A DNA stretch of 64,000 nucleotides from Archangium lansingense (lineage in GTDB: Bacteria > Myxococcota > Myxococcia > Myxococcales > Myxococcaceae). Both the position numbers and the translations under genes were made by a program. Shown in pieces: positions 34,311 through 42,087 of the stretch. The stretch covers positions 12,136,501 to 12,200,500 of the forward strand of contig NZ_JAPNKA010000001.1 in the NCBI RefSeq assembly GCF_026626635.1, in the 5' to 3' direction. The notes under the pieces were generated by a model. It did no database searches, had not been told where the DNA came from, and was given only the letters and a program-made list of their open reading frames with translations. Within the stretch, counting starts at the first letter, position 1; every line of letters starts with the position of its first letter.

Positions 34311-37002
34311 GTGCATTCCCTTCCTCTCCACGTCGCTCGGTGAGCACGCCCTGGTCCAGGACGAGCCGCCTCCACCCATCCCGCCCGGACAACTCCCGCT
34401 GCATCGCCGATTCCTCGTTCAGCAAGGCGCGGTAGTGAGAGTCCTCTCGCGCCGCGAGCGTCTGGGGGGTGCCGTCCTCGACCAGTTGCCCGCCCTTGAT
34501 GACCAGGACGCGGTCGAACGAGAGCGTTTCAGCGATGTCATGCATGATGCAGAGCAGCGTGGCCCCCTCGAATCCCTGCCGCGCCCGCTCCAGCAGCGCC
34601 GTGCGGCGGTCACGCTCGAGGCCCCGGAAGGGCTCATCGAAGATGACCAGCCGAACCCCTGGCCGGAGCAATGCCCGGCCCAGGCGCACTCGCTGCCCCT
34701 CCCCGCCAGACAGCAGACCGCCCCCCTCGCCCAGCCGGGTCTGGAGCCCCTCGGGCAGCTTGTCGATCAACTCGATGAGGTCGGCCCGGTGCAGCGCCTG
34801 CCCCACCCGTGGCAGCACTTCACCCGCGTCGGCGCCATAGGTGAGGTTGTCCACCATCGACCTGTTCCAGAGCGACACCTCGGGATCCACCCACGCGGTC
34901 TCCCGCCTCAACCGCCACAGGGCCTCTCCCTCCAGCGGCGCACCCTCGACTTCAATCTGACCTCCAGCCGCCCGGTGCCAGCCCAGAAGGAGGCCCACCA
35001 GCGACGACTTCCCCGCGCCCGAGGGACCCACGATGGCGACGTGCTCCCCGGGCCGGACCGAGAGATCAATTCCCTGCAGGAGGGTGTGACCCGCGGCTCG
35101 CACCTCCACCTGACGCAGCGAGAAACCAACGCCCCGGGCTGCACCCGCCGGTCGCTCGGTGCTCGGCCGCGTGGCCAGCGCCACGGACTTGTCCACCTCG
35201 TTGGGGGCGAGCAGCGGCTCCATCAAACGGCCAGTGAGCGACGACGCCGCGGGGTATTGACGCAACCCCTCGGAGATCTGCCGGCCCAGCGTCACCACGG
35301 CCTGTGCCCAGTAGACGAGCAGCAGGACGGCCCCGGGTTGCAGCCCCTGCGAGAGCGCATGCACGACGATCGCCACCGAGCCCCCGGTGGCTGCGAACGA
35401 GGCGAACGTCTCAATGGTGACGCCACGACGCAGCAGGGCGCGAGCCGCAGAGAGGAACTCGTGCAGCGGCTCTTCCTGAGCCCGGCGAATCGTTGGCCCA
35501 GCCCGATGCGCCCGCAGGGCCACGGAGCCGCGCATCGCATCGAGGTAGAAGCCCGAGAGCACCCCATCGAAGTCCCGCATCCGGCGATCGGCCTCGAGCA
35601 AGGTGCGCTGGGCGAGCACGGGGATGGTGAGCGCCAGCCCACCCGCCAGGAGGATGAGCGGTGTGCTTCGAGGCGCCAGCCACATCAAGCCCGCGAGCGT
35701 CACGAGCAGCTCGACGAAAGCACGCAGCAGCGTGACGGCGAGGGTCGGCACGGTGCGCACTTGGTGGATGACATGGCAGCGCTGCGCCATGTCCGAGACA
35801 AGTCGGCTGCGGAAATAGCGATCGCCCAGGCGCGGAATCTTGTCGAGGAACGCGAGCCGGAGGCGGAGCTCCAACCGCCGCCCCAGGTGGAGCGTCCCGA
35901 GCGCGAGTGGCAGCTCGAGCGTGAGCAGCACGCCCAACAGGGTGATCAGCGTCACGATGCCGGCGATGCGCTGCCCCGGGGTCGTGAGATAGCGCCCCGC
36001 GTCGATGACTCCGCGCAGGAGCAGGGCCTCCAGGAAGCCTCCCACCGCCGCGGTGACCCCGATGGCGGCGAGCACCGCCGGCGCGAGCACTCCATCCCGG
36101 CGCAGCAAGGCCACCAGCTCCCTCAGAGGGCGAGTGGGCGCCTCGCGCAAGGCGGCCTCGAGCTCTGGAGGCAGCGGCGCTTCATCCTTCCCGCGTTCAC
36201 CACTGCGCAGCCCCCTGGCCGTGACGCACACGGCTCCGCGCAGGTTGAGCTCCTCGGCGTCCGGCGGCCCCACGGCCGTCCAGTAGGTGGAAGGGATGAG
36301 CTGCTCGGCGCGTCCCTCTTCCAAGGCCGAGCGCACCTCGCGCAGGAGTTGTTCCACGAACTTCGCGGCCGTCTCGCCCCGCTGGACGCCGCCGCCCTCC
36401 ACGAGCGTCTGCACCAGCCGCACCGTCGCATCCAGGCAGGCCAGGCTCTTCCAGGTGGAATCCCCGAGAGCTTCGGTGACCTGCCGCTCCGCGAAGGACT
36501 CGTCAACGAGCGCTGACAGCCAGTGGCGCAAGCCAGCGAGAAACTCCTCCGTACCGGCCCATTCGCGGAACGCCTCGGCGGACACAGGCATCGCGTGCAC
36601 GAAGAGCTGGTCGAGCAGCCTGGCCACGGGCACCCACCGCCGCCCCAGCGCCGGATCCATGATCTGGACGAAGTTGCGCCACCGCTTCCAGACCACCACG
36701 AAGTGCAGGTTGCCGTTCGCGAGGCTCAACACCACGATGGCCGGCAGTGCTCGGGTCTCCGGAAGGAACAGATGATCTCGCGGGAGCATGGACTGCTCCG
36801 CATCCAGACCCAACCTGGCGGCCAGCTCCTCGAGCATGTCGACGGACGTACCGTCGACATCGGTCTGGCAGGCCTCTCGGAGCCGTCCATAGCTGACGGG
36901 GATGCCAAAGCCGTCGAGCAGGGACTTGAGGGCCGCCGGACCGCAGTCCATGGCCGACGTCTGGATGACCTCTGGGACGAAGAGACGTGGTGCACCCGCC
37001 AT
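34300..37002 (-). CDS. C39 peptidase-ABC exporter, NHLM-type
   Basis: A 900-residue bacteriocin-type exporter. The N-terminal C39 peptidase has Gln14, Cys20 (TSAMDCGPAAL), His100 (GNLHFVVVWK) and Asp116 (MDPALGRR), a complete catalytic set for cutting after double glycine. A six-helix membrane domain follows at about 300-590. The ATPase has Walker A GPSGAGKSS near 657, signature LLSGGEGQRVRLG near 766, Walker B LVIFDEPF and His in CIMHD. The substrates are probably the two MKIKTTIRGG peptides at 40412-40839, which end their leader in GG. It lies four bases after the HlyD gene. Confidence 0.9.
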   Translation of the reverse strand: MAGAPRLFVPEVIQTSAMDCGPAALKSLLDGFGIPVSYGRLREACQTDVDGTSVDMLEELAARLGLDAEQSMLPRDHLFLPETRALPAIVVLSLANGNLHFVVVWKRWRNFVQIMDPALGRRWVPVARLLDQLFVHAMPVSAEAFREWAGTEEFLAGLRHWLSALVDESFAERQVTEALGDSTWKSLACLDATVRLVQTLVEGGGVQRGETAAKFVEQLLREVRSALEEGRAEQLIPSTYWTAVGPPDAEELNLRGAVCVTARGLRSGERGKDEAPLPPELEAALREAPTRPLRELVALLRRDGVLAPAVLAAIGVTAAVGGFLEALLLRGVIDAGRYLTTPGQRIAGIVTLITLLGVLLTLELPLALGTLHLGRRLELRLRLAFLDKIPRLGDRYFRSRLVSDMAQRCHVIHQVRTVPTLAVTLLRAFVELLVTLAGLMWLAPRSTPLILLAGGLALTIPVLAQRTLLEADRRMRDFDGVLSGFYLDAMRGSVALRAHRAGPTIRRAQEEPLHEFLSAARALLRRGVTIETFASFAATGGSVAIVVHALSQGLQPGAVLLLVYWAQAVVTLGRQISEGLRQYPAASSLTGRLMEPLLAPNEVDKSVALATRPSTERPAGAARGVGFSLRQVEVRAAGHTLLQGIDLSVRPGEHVAIVGPSGAGKSSLVGLLLGWHRAAGGQIEVEGAPLEGEALWRLRRETAWVDPEVSLWNRSMVDNLTYGADAGEVLPRVGQALHRADLIELIDKLPEGLQTRLGEGGGLLSGGEGQRVRLGRALLRPGVRLVIFDEPFRGLERDRRTALLERARQGFEGATLLCIMHDIAETLSFDRVLVIKGGQLVEDGTPQTLAAREDSHYRALLNEESAMQRELSGRDGWRRLVLDQGVLTERRGEEGNAHGE

Positions 37003-37006
37003 GGCC

Positions 37007-38230
37007 TCAGCTCCCGCCCTTCGGTGCTGCCGTCTCGGCGGTCACCGGCAAGGCTCTGGGGTGCTGCCTCGCCGGGCCGTCGAGCCCCTGCCCCATGGCG
37101 CGCAGCACGAGCTGCAACGGCGTGGACCGACCCACCGAGATGTCCACGTTGCCCGGCAGCCCATGTTCGAGCGGGATGCCCGCGGGCAGCTCATCCACCG
37201 AGAGCTCGACGCGGACCAGCCCCTCGCGCGCCTCGCTCGCCACCGCCACCACCGTGGCCTCGAGCATGCCGAACTCCGTCCAGGAGAAGCCCTCCAGCTG
37301 CATGCGTGCCGACTGGCCCGCGCGGATGCGTCCCAAGGCTTCCGGGGAGAACTGCGCGACGATGCGCACGGGCCCCCCCGCGACGACCGTCGCGATGGGA
37401 TCTCCGGCCTTCACCTGCGTGCCCACTCGTATGGAGCTCGTCTCACCGAGGATGCCCTCTGCTGGTGCCCGCACCACCCGGCGATCCAGCTCCTCACGCA
37501 GGCGCTCCAGGTTGGCGCGCGCAACCCCCTCCTCCGCCTCGAGCCGGGCGATCTCCCCCAGCAATGCGGCAATGCGGGTGCGCCGATCCGTGGACTGCAT
37601 CGTTCCTTCTGATCTCACCCGCATCAGTGAGGCACGTGCGGCCTGCTCGGCAGCCAGGGAGCGCTCCAGCTCGGTGCGGACCCTGCTCCACTCCATCTCG
37701 CTCACCACCCCTCGTTGCCAGAGCTGCTCGAAACTGGCCGCCTCCTTCCGAGCCCGGCGTGCCACGGCCTCGGCATCGGTGAGCCGGGCCTGAGCCTCCT
37801 CCACGCCCGCGGCCCCCTGCCCCTTCTGCTCCACCAGCCCGCTCTGCTCTGCCTCGAGCTCTGCGCGCGCCGCCTCGAGCTGCGGCCCCAGCCCTTGGAG
37901 CACGGCCTCCGCCTCCGCCACCTGGCGTGCCTGCTGGTCATGCTCCAGCTCGACGAGGACGTCCCCCGCATGCACGGAGCGGTGCAGCTCCAGCTGAGTC
38001 CCCACCACCCGCCCATCCGCAGGGGCATCAATCGCATACACCTCGCGATGGAGCTCCAGACGTGCCTGGACGCTGCGCTCGTAGACGGTGACACGCGCCA
38101 GGAGGAACCAGCTTCCCCAGACTGCGATCAGCCCTACCGGCAACAGCCAGAGGGCCAACCGCCCCTGTCGGCGCAACAGCGTGCGCAATGTGCGTGGAAA
38201 CATGCCTTCAACCTTCATGGAGGACCTCAT
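37007..38230 (-). CDS. HlyD-family periplasmic adaptor of the peptide exporter
   Basis: A 407-residue protein. One N-terminal membrane helix (LWLLPVGLIAVWGSWFLLA) is followed by a lipoyl half-motif (YAIDAPADGRVVG), a long coiled coil (residues 100-250) and the second half VRAPAEGILGETSSIRVGTQ. This is the membrane-fusion layout that bridges an ABC exporter to an outer-membrane channel. It is first in the three-gene export operon. Starts at 38230 and 38218 are both possible, since GAGGGTCCTCC is duplicated there. A run of eleven G lies 18 bases upstream on this strand. Confidence 0.88.
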   Translation of the reverse strand: MRSSMKVEGMFPRTLRTLLRRQGRLALWLLPVGLIAVWGSWFLLARVTVYERSVQARLELHREVYAIDAPADGRVVGTQLELHRSVHAGDVLVELEHDQQARQVAEAEAVLQGLGPQLEAARAELEAEQSGLVEQKGQGAAGVEEAQARLTDAEAVARRARKEAASFEQLWQRGVVSEMEWSRVRTELERSLAAEQAARASLMRVRSEGTMQSTDRRTRIAALLGEIARLEAEEGVARANLERLREELDRRVVRAPAEGILGETSSIRVGTQVKAGDPIATVVAGGPVRIVAQFSPEALGRIRAGQSARMQLEGFSWTEFGMLEATVVAVASEAREGLVRVELSVDELPAGIPLEHGLPGNVDISVGRSTPLQLVLRAMGQGLDGPARQHPRALPVTAETAAPKGGS

Positions 38231-38499
38231 GGAGGACCCTCATGAGTTCCCCCCCCCCCTCGTGCTCGATTGAACTGACTGACCAGAGCGCTACCTCGGA
38301 GATGGAGCCCTCCAGCCGGCTTCGTGAGGAGTCCCCATCCGTGGGGAGGCGCGGCCTGCTCATCCACCAGGCAGGCATGGTGGGAATGGGCTCGAATCAC
38401 ACGGACCTGGCCCTGGGCTCAGTCTTCTCTGGGACTACCCCCGTCTGGAGCGGCCCCTGCGCGCCTGAACGCCTCGGGCCTGCTCCCTGGAGCTCTGGC
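38231..38499. promoter_or_regulatory. Divergent promoter region with an 11-base C run
   Basis: The 269-base gap between the exporter operon (minus) and the 605-residue gene (plus). An uninterrupted C run of eleven bases lies at 38249-38259, and GATTGAACTGACTGACC follows. No clear -35/-10 or sigma-54 match is visible. An ATG at 38305 is in frame with the 605-residue gene but gives a Ser-rich, unlikely N-terminus. Confidence 0.4.
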
Positions 38500-40317
38500 A
38501 TGAATCAGGAAGCCGCGTCGCTTGAACCCCCCACGAGTCAGGAAGCCGTACCGTTGGATCCGCATGAAATGCTGTACGTCCCTCTGCGGCGCCGTTTCCT
38601 GAGCGAGTACGTGACCAACTCCGAGGGCAAACGGGAGCTGCTCATCCATTTCGGCTTCAACGAGGTGTCGTTCGATGAGCCGGACCTGTTCGCCTTTGGC
38701 GAGACGCTGATCAAACAGGACCAGTTCATGGCAGGCAGCGCCACCCGGTGGAGCACGGGTGAGCCCTACGAGTGGGCGCGAGTGAAGCGGCTGCTCGAGG
38801 CCCTGTTGTCCGAGGAGTTCCTCTCGCGCGAGCCCCAGCCGCCTGCGGCTGTGAGTGAGTTTCATCAGAAATTGATGGAGGCCGAGGCCCAGCGGGACGC
38901 GCCCACCGAGCCGATGTGGTGGAACCCGGATTGTCCCCGCGTCATGGAGCAGTTGACGGGACAGCCCCTGGAGCTGGGCTTCCTCGAGTCAGTGCTCGTG
39001 ATGCATCGCATCGCCCATCCGGCATTCGATGCGGAGGGGCGTCATGTCGGGGAGATGAACGTCTTCCCCGACGCCATGCGCATGAAGATTCCGACGGAGT
39101 GGCGCATGTGCCAGTACCCAGGCAGCCGCTATCGCAACGAAGCGATGATGAATCTGACGGCGCTCAAGGCGATGACGCGTTATTGGAAGCCCATGATGCA
39201 GGGGCTACTCGCGGTTCGCGAGGAGTTCCTGCGCCGCTATACCCTGCCTCCAGACGGGCACTGGCGGATGGGAGATCTCCACGCCCTCGCCTGCGACGTA
39301 TTGGCCCTGCCGACGCTGCTGCTGATGCGCGGGAACTCGCCCGTCCCCAACGGCACGCTGGACCCCGTCCTGTCCTCCATCTTCCGGGTGACGGATGGCG
39401 TCCGGATGGTGCTCGCCTACCTGCTCTTCCTCCCAGAGCAGCCGATGCAGTACGACACGCCCATCACGGCACCCGAGCTGTTCCGCCTGGTCGAGCATGG
39501 CAACTTCTTCATCTCGGGCCGCGGCGTCTGCGCAGGTCCCCAGCCCATGGTGGAGGAGCTCTTCGCGACGTTGCTGGAGGGTAAGCCCGTCACGGGTGCG
39601 CCTCCTCCCTCGGCAGAGTGGTACGCGGATGTCCCCGCGGCGGTGGATTACGGGCTGCTCGGACTCCAGCTCTACAGCCTCCAGTTCAATCTCTGGAGCT
39701 ACATGTGCCGCGCCTATGAGGAGATTCGCGCGGCGCTTCTCGAGGTGGAGGATGAGCCGGGTGGCGTCTTGAGCCGGCTGCGCGAGCGTATCGAGCGGGA
39801 CTGGGAGACCATCCTGCCCACGCGCTTGAACCAGGCCCTCCAACGGGATTGGGCCGAGGCCCGCTACATCGAGATGTTCGACCGCGCCCAGCGAGGCATG
39901 AGGGGATTCCGAGAGGACACGCTGCTCCGCTTGCAGGACGTGTTCACCCCCGCGAGGGACCAGGTCGATGCGGAGACCCGCTTGCGGCTCCGGGAGCTGA
40001 TCCGCTCGCGCGCGGGCTCCCCCTCAGGGGCCCGTGGAGCCGCCCTCGACGCAGTGGCGGACGCCACGGCCGAGTTCCTGGCCATCGAGCGGCCAGCGCT
40101 TCGTGCCCTGGAGAATGCTCAGCGCCAGGTCAACGCGCTGCTTCAGCGGCCCCATCCAGCGCGGAAGTTCTCCGGTTCGGATCTCTCGCTCCAGCACCGC
40201 CTGCGCGTGGGAACCCACGGCGTGTTGCCCTACTTGATGGATGTGCTCCGAGAGGAGTTGGGCATCGCCATCGAGAACACCGAGGACGCCACGCGCTGCA
40301 CCCCCATCGGGAACTGA
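38500..40317 (+). CDS. 605-residue protein of unknown function, candidate RiPP maturation or immunity factor
   Basis: A soluble protein with GGAG before its ATG. The N-terminus (residues 22-110) reads DPHEMLYVPLRRRFLSEYV, then ELLIHFGFNEVSFDEPDLF and PYEWARVKRLLEALLSEEF, which looks like a small winged-helix-like, leader-recognition type domain. The large rest is mostly helical, with RIAHPAFDAEGRHVGEMNV, PTEWRMCQYPGSRYRNEAM and VTDGVRMVLAYLLFLPEQ. No radical-SAM, YcaO, LanM or ATP-grasp motif is visible. Its stop lies 94 bases before the first peptide gene, and it diverges from the exporter operon. Context suggests that it acts on or protects against the peptides. The function is unknown. Confidence 0.7.
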   Translation: MNQEAASLEPPTSQEAVPLDPHEMLYVPLRRRFLSEYVTNSEGKRELLIHFGFNEVSFDEPDLFAFGETLIKQDQFMAGSATRWSTGEPYEWARVKRLLEALLSEEFLSREPQPPAAVSEFHQKLMEAEAQRDAPTEPMWWNPDCPRVMEQLTGQPLELGFLESVLVMHRIAHPAFDAEGRHVGEMNVFPDAMRMKIPTEWRMCQYPGSRYRNEAMMNLTALKAMTRYWKPMMQGLLAVREEFLRRYTLPPDGHWRMGDLHALACDVLALPTLLLMRGNSPVPNGTLDPVLSSIFRVTDGVRMVLAYLLFLPEQPMQYDTPITAPELFRLVEHGNFFISGRGVCAGPQPMVEELFATLLEGKPVTGAPPPSAEWYADVPAAVDYGLLGLQLYSLQFNLWSYMCRAYEEIRAALLEVEDEPGGVLSRLRERIERDWETILPTRLNQALQRDWAEARYIEMFDRAQRGMRGFREDTLLRLQDVFTPARDQVDAETRLRLRELIRSRAGSPSGARGAALDAVADATAEFLAIERPALRALENAQRQVNALLQRPHPARKFSGSDLSLQHRLRVGTHGVLPYLMDVLREELGIAIENTEDATRCTPIGN

Positions 40318-40411
40318 GGTCGCGAAATGACTCGAAAAACAAATCGAATCACAAGTGCCTCCTCCGCCCTCTATCTTGCTTGAAGTGTCTCATTTCCCAG
40401 GGAGAAAACAC

Positions 40412-40537
40412 ATGAAGATCAAGACGACGATTCGTGGTGGTCTCACGGCGATTCGGACTGTACCCATCGTGGGTCGCGGATGCGGCGGCGGCGGTGGCTT
40501 CCCTGTCCTGCTCCCCAAGACCATCGTCGTGGAGTAA
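40412..40537 (+). CDS. Gly-rich RiPP precursor peptide 1
   Basis: A 41-residue peptide, MKIKTTIRGG then LTAIRTVPIVGRGCGGGGGF and PVLLPKTIVVE. AGGGAG lies 8 bases before the ATG. A cut after the GG at residues 9-10 by the C39 exporter would leave a 31-residue core with one Cys, five consecutive Gly and Phe-Pro. Peptide 2 shares the leader and the GRGCGGGGGFPVLL block, while the segment between them and the last charge vary, as expected for a maturing natural-product family. It is followed by its own terminator. No known RiPP class is matched. Confidence 0.8.
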   Translation: MKIKTTIRGGLTAIRTVPIVGRGCGGGGGFPVLLPKTIVVE

Positions 40538-40561
40538 TCCAGGCACATGCGCGCGACACCA

Positions 40562-40606
40562 GTCGCCAGTGGGCGGTACGCCGCCTGCTGGCGATTGTGT
40601 TTTTGC
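40562..40606 (+). terminator. Intrinsic terminator after peptide 1
   Basis: Stem TCGCCAG-TG-GGCGG pairs with CCGCC-TG-CTGGCGA around a TACG loop; the two TG steps can pair as G-T. TTGTGTTTTTG follows. It lies 25 bases after the stop codon. Confidence 0.88.
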
Positions 40607-40719
40607 CTGCTGCAGCGGACTGAGGACGATGCGACGAAAACGCTCACTCCGCCGAATCACAAACGCCCATTTCCCCCTCTTACTTATTTGAAGCGACTCA
40701 TCCCCAAGGGAGAAAACAC

Positions 40720-40839
40720 ATGAAGATCAAGACGACGATTCGTGGCGGCCTGATTGCGACTGGGACCATCAGTGGGCGTGGATGCGGCGGCGGTGGTGGC
40801 TTCCCCGTCCTCCTCGCGAAGAGCATTGTCGTGAAGTAG
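40720..40839 (+). CDS. Gly-rich RiPP precursor peptide 2
   Basis: A 39-residue peptide, MKIKTTIRGG then LIATGTISGRGCGGGGGFPV and LLAKSIVVK. AAGGGAG lies 8 bases before the ATG. It is a tandem duplicate of peptide 1: identical leader, identical GRGCGGGGGFPVLL block, two residues shorter in the middle, and Lys instead of Glu at the end. The whole unit (upstream block, gene, terminator) is copied at about 308 bases. The predicted core after GG is 29 residues. Confidence 0.8.
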   Translation: MKIKTTIRGGLIATGTISGRGCGGGGGFPVLLAKSIVVK

Positions 40840-40860
40840 GCCCAGCGAACACGCTCGACT

Positions 40861-40911
40861 CCAGTCGCCAGTGGGCGGTGCACCGCCTGCTGGCGACTGT
40901 ATTATTTATCC
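40861..40911 (+). terminator. Intrinsic terminator after peptide 2
   Basis: A long stem, CAGTCGCCAG-TG-GGCGGT pairing with ACCGCC-TG-CTGGCGACTG, with a 2-base loop, followed by TATTATTTATC. It is nearly identical to the terminator after peptide 1 and separates the peptide unit from the convergent ABC permease gene. Confidence 0.85.
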
Positions 40912-40914
40912 GTC

Positions 40915-42087
40915 TCAGGAGCGGCCGAAGATGATGCGCTCGTCTCCCAGCAACCGCGCCGTCCACCCCAGGAACACGAGCGCCAGAGCGCCACAGCTCA
41001 CCAGGCCCAGCACGAAGGGCAGCACGCCCACCGGCTCGCCCCTCATGAGCTCCTGCACCAGCATTTCCTGACCCAGCACCGGCACCGCGAACATCCACGT
41101 CTTGCTCTGCATCGGCGAGAGCACCAGCGCCATGCCCGGCAGCGTGGGCAGCAGCGACAGCACCTGCATGTACGTCTGCGCCTCCTTGAACGAGCGCGCG
41201 AAGGTGGACAGCAACATCTGCCCCGCCGACGCCATCAGCGCCAGCGGCAGCACCGCCACCCACAAGCCCAACACCGTCGCCGCGTCGATCCGCACCTTCA
41301 CCCCCAGGTCCTGCAACGGCACCTGGGTCACCACCACCATGAAGGCCGCCAGACACACTGTCGCCGCCGCGCAGGCGAACACCACCGTCGCCAGCCACTT
41401 GCCCGTCACCAACGCCTCGCGCTGCACCGGGTTGAGCAGCAACGACTCCAGCGAGCCACGCTCCCGCTCGCCCGCCATCGCGTCGATGGCCACGTTCATC
41501 CCGCCCGAGAAGGCCGCGAACACCAGGAAGATGGGGATGATGGTCAGCAGGTTGGCCGCCAGCCGCTCCGGCGTGGACAGGTCCACCTCCTCCACCTTCA
41601 CGGGCATGGCCAGCTCCGGCGCGACTCCCCGCGCCATCAGCCGCTGCGAGCCCAGCATCCCCGAGTACGCCTGGAGCAGTTGAGACACCCGGTGCACGGT
41701 GGTTCGCGCCTGGTTACGCGAGTTGTCCATCACCAGGTGCACCTCCGCCGTGCGCCCCGCCTCGAAGGACTTGCCGTAGTCCTCGGGGATGATGAGCACC
41801 GCGTCCAGCTTGCCCGCCTGGATGCGCGCCTCGTAGTCCGCGGGCGGCTCGGAGAGCTGTGCACCGGCCCGCTCCAGGAACGCGATGAGGCTCGGCGCGT
41901 TGGCCCGCCCCACCACTGGCAGCTCCAGCGGCTTGTCCTTGCGGAACCAGGACGCCATCACCGTGAACATCATCCCGAAGATGATGGGCCCCATCAGCGT
42001 GAAGCCCAGCGCGCTCACCACCGAGCGCCGGTCACGAAGATGGTCCCTCATCTCCTTGCGGAAGATCGACTTCAGGAGCGCCTTCAC
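40915..42087 (-). CDS. ABC-2 type permease, NatB-like
   Basis: A 390-residue membrane protein. One N-terminal helix (VVSALGFTLMGPIIFGMMF) is followed by a large outside domain (residues 45-190) and five C-terminal helices. The motif AIDAMAGERERGSLESLLL is typical of the NatB / YhaP permease group, which exports sodium or other substrates with an ATPase partner. Its start overlaps the NatA-like gene by ATGA. It converges on the peptide unit, and the pair may be unrelated to RiPP export. Confidence 0.85.
   Translation of the reverse strand: MKALLKSIFRKEMRDHLRDRRSVVSALGFTLMGPIIFGMMFTVMASWFRKDKPLELPVVGRANAPSLIAFLERAGAQLSEPPADYEARIQAGKLDAVLIIPEDYGKSFEAGRTAEVHLVMDNSRNQARTTVHRVSQLLQAYSGMLGSQRLMARGVAPELAMPVKVEEVDLSTPERLAANLLTIIPIFLVFAAFSGGMNVAIDAMAGERERGSLESLLLNPVQREALVTGKWLATVVFACAAATVCLAAFMVVVTQVPLQDLGVKVRIDAATVLGLWVAVLPLALMASAGQMLLSTFARSFKEAQTYMQVLSLLPTLPGMALVLSPMQSKTWMFAVPVLGQEMLVQELMRGEPVGVLPFVLGLVSCGALALVFLGWTARLLGDERIIFGRS

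Larger units (their letters stand above)
40312..40911 (+). repeat. Tandem duplication of the peptide transcription unit
   Basis: Two units offset by about 308 bases share CTGAGG, a GCGA-GAAA block, CGAATCACAA, TTGAAG-GxCTCAT, AGGGAGAAAACACATGAAG, the coding core and the terminator. The first unit begins over the stop codon of the 605-residue gene, so the duplication apparently copied that gene's last bases. Confidence 0.75.

Noticed and set aside
34150..36516. A 788-codon plus-strand frame across the exporter operon
   Set aside because: Antisense to the C39-ABC gene, with no recognisable motifs.
38188..38499. Longer N-terminus for the 605-residue protein from 38188 or 38305
   Set aside because: The extension crosses the divergent promoter and the C11 run and is Ser-rich without domain features; GGAG precedes the ATG at 38500.
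26955..40911. A LanM or LanB enzyme for the lanthipeptide
   Set aside because: All large frames in the region were read and none has the cyclase zinc motif or dehydratase features.
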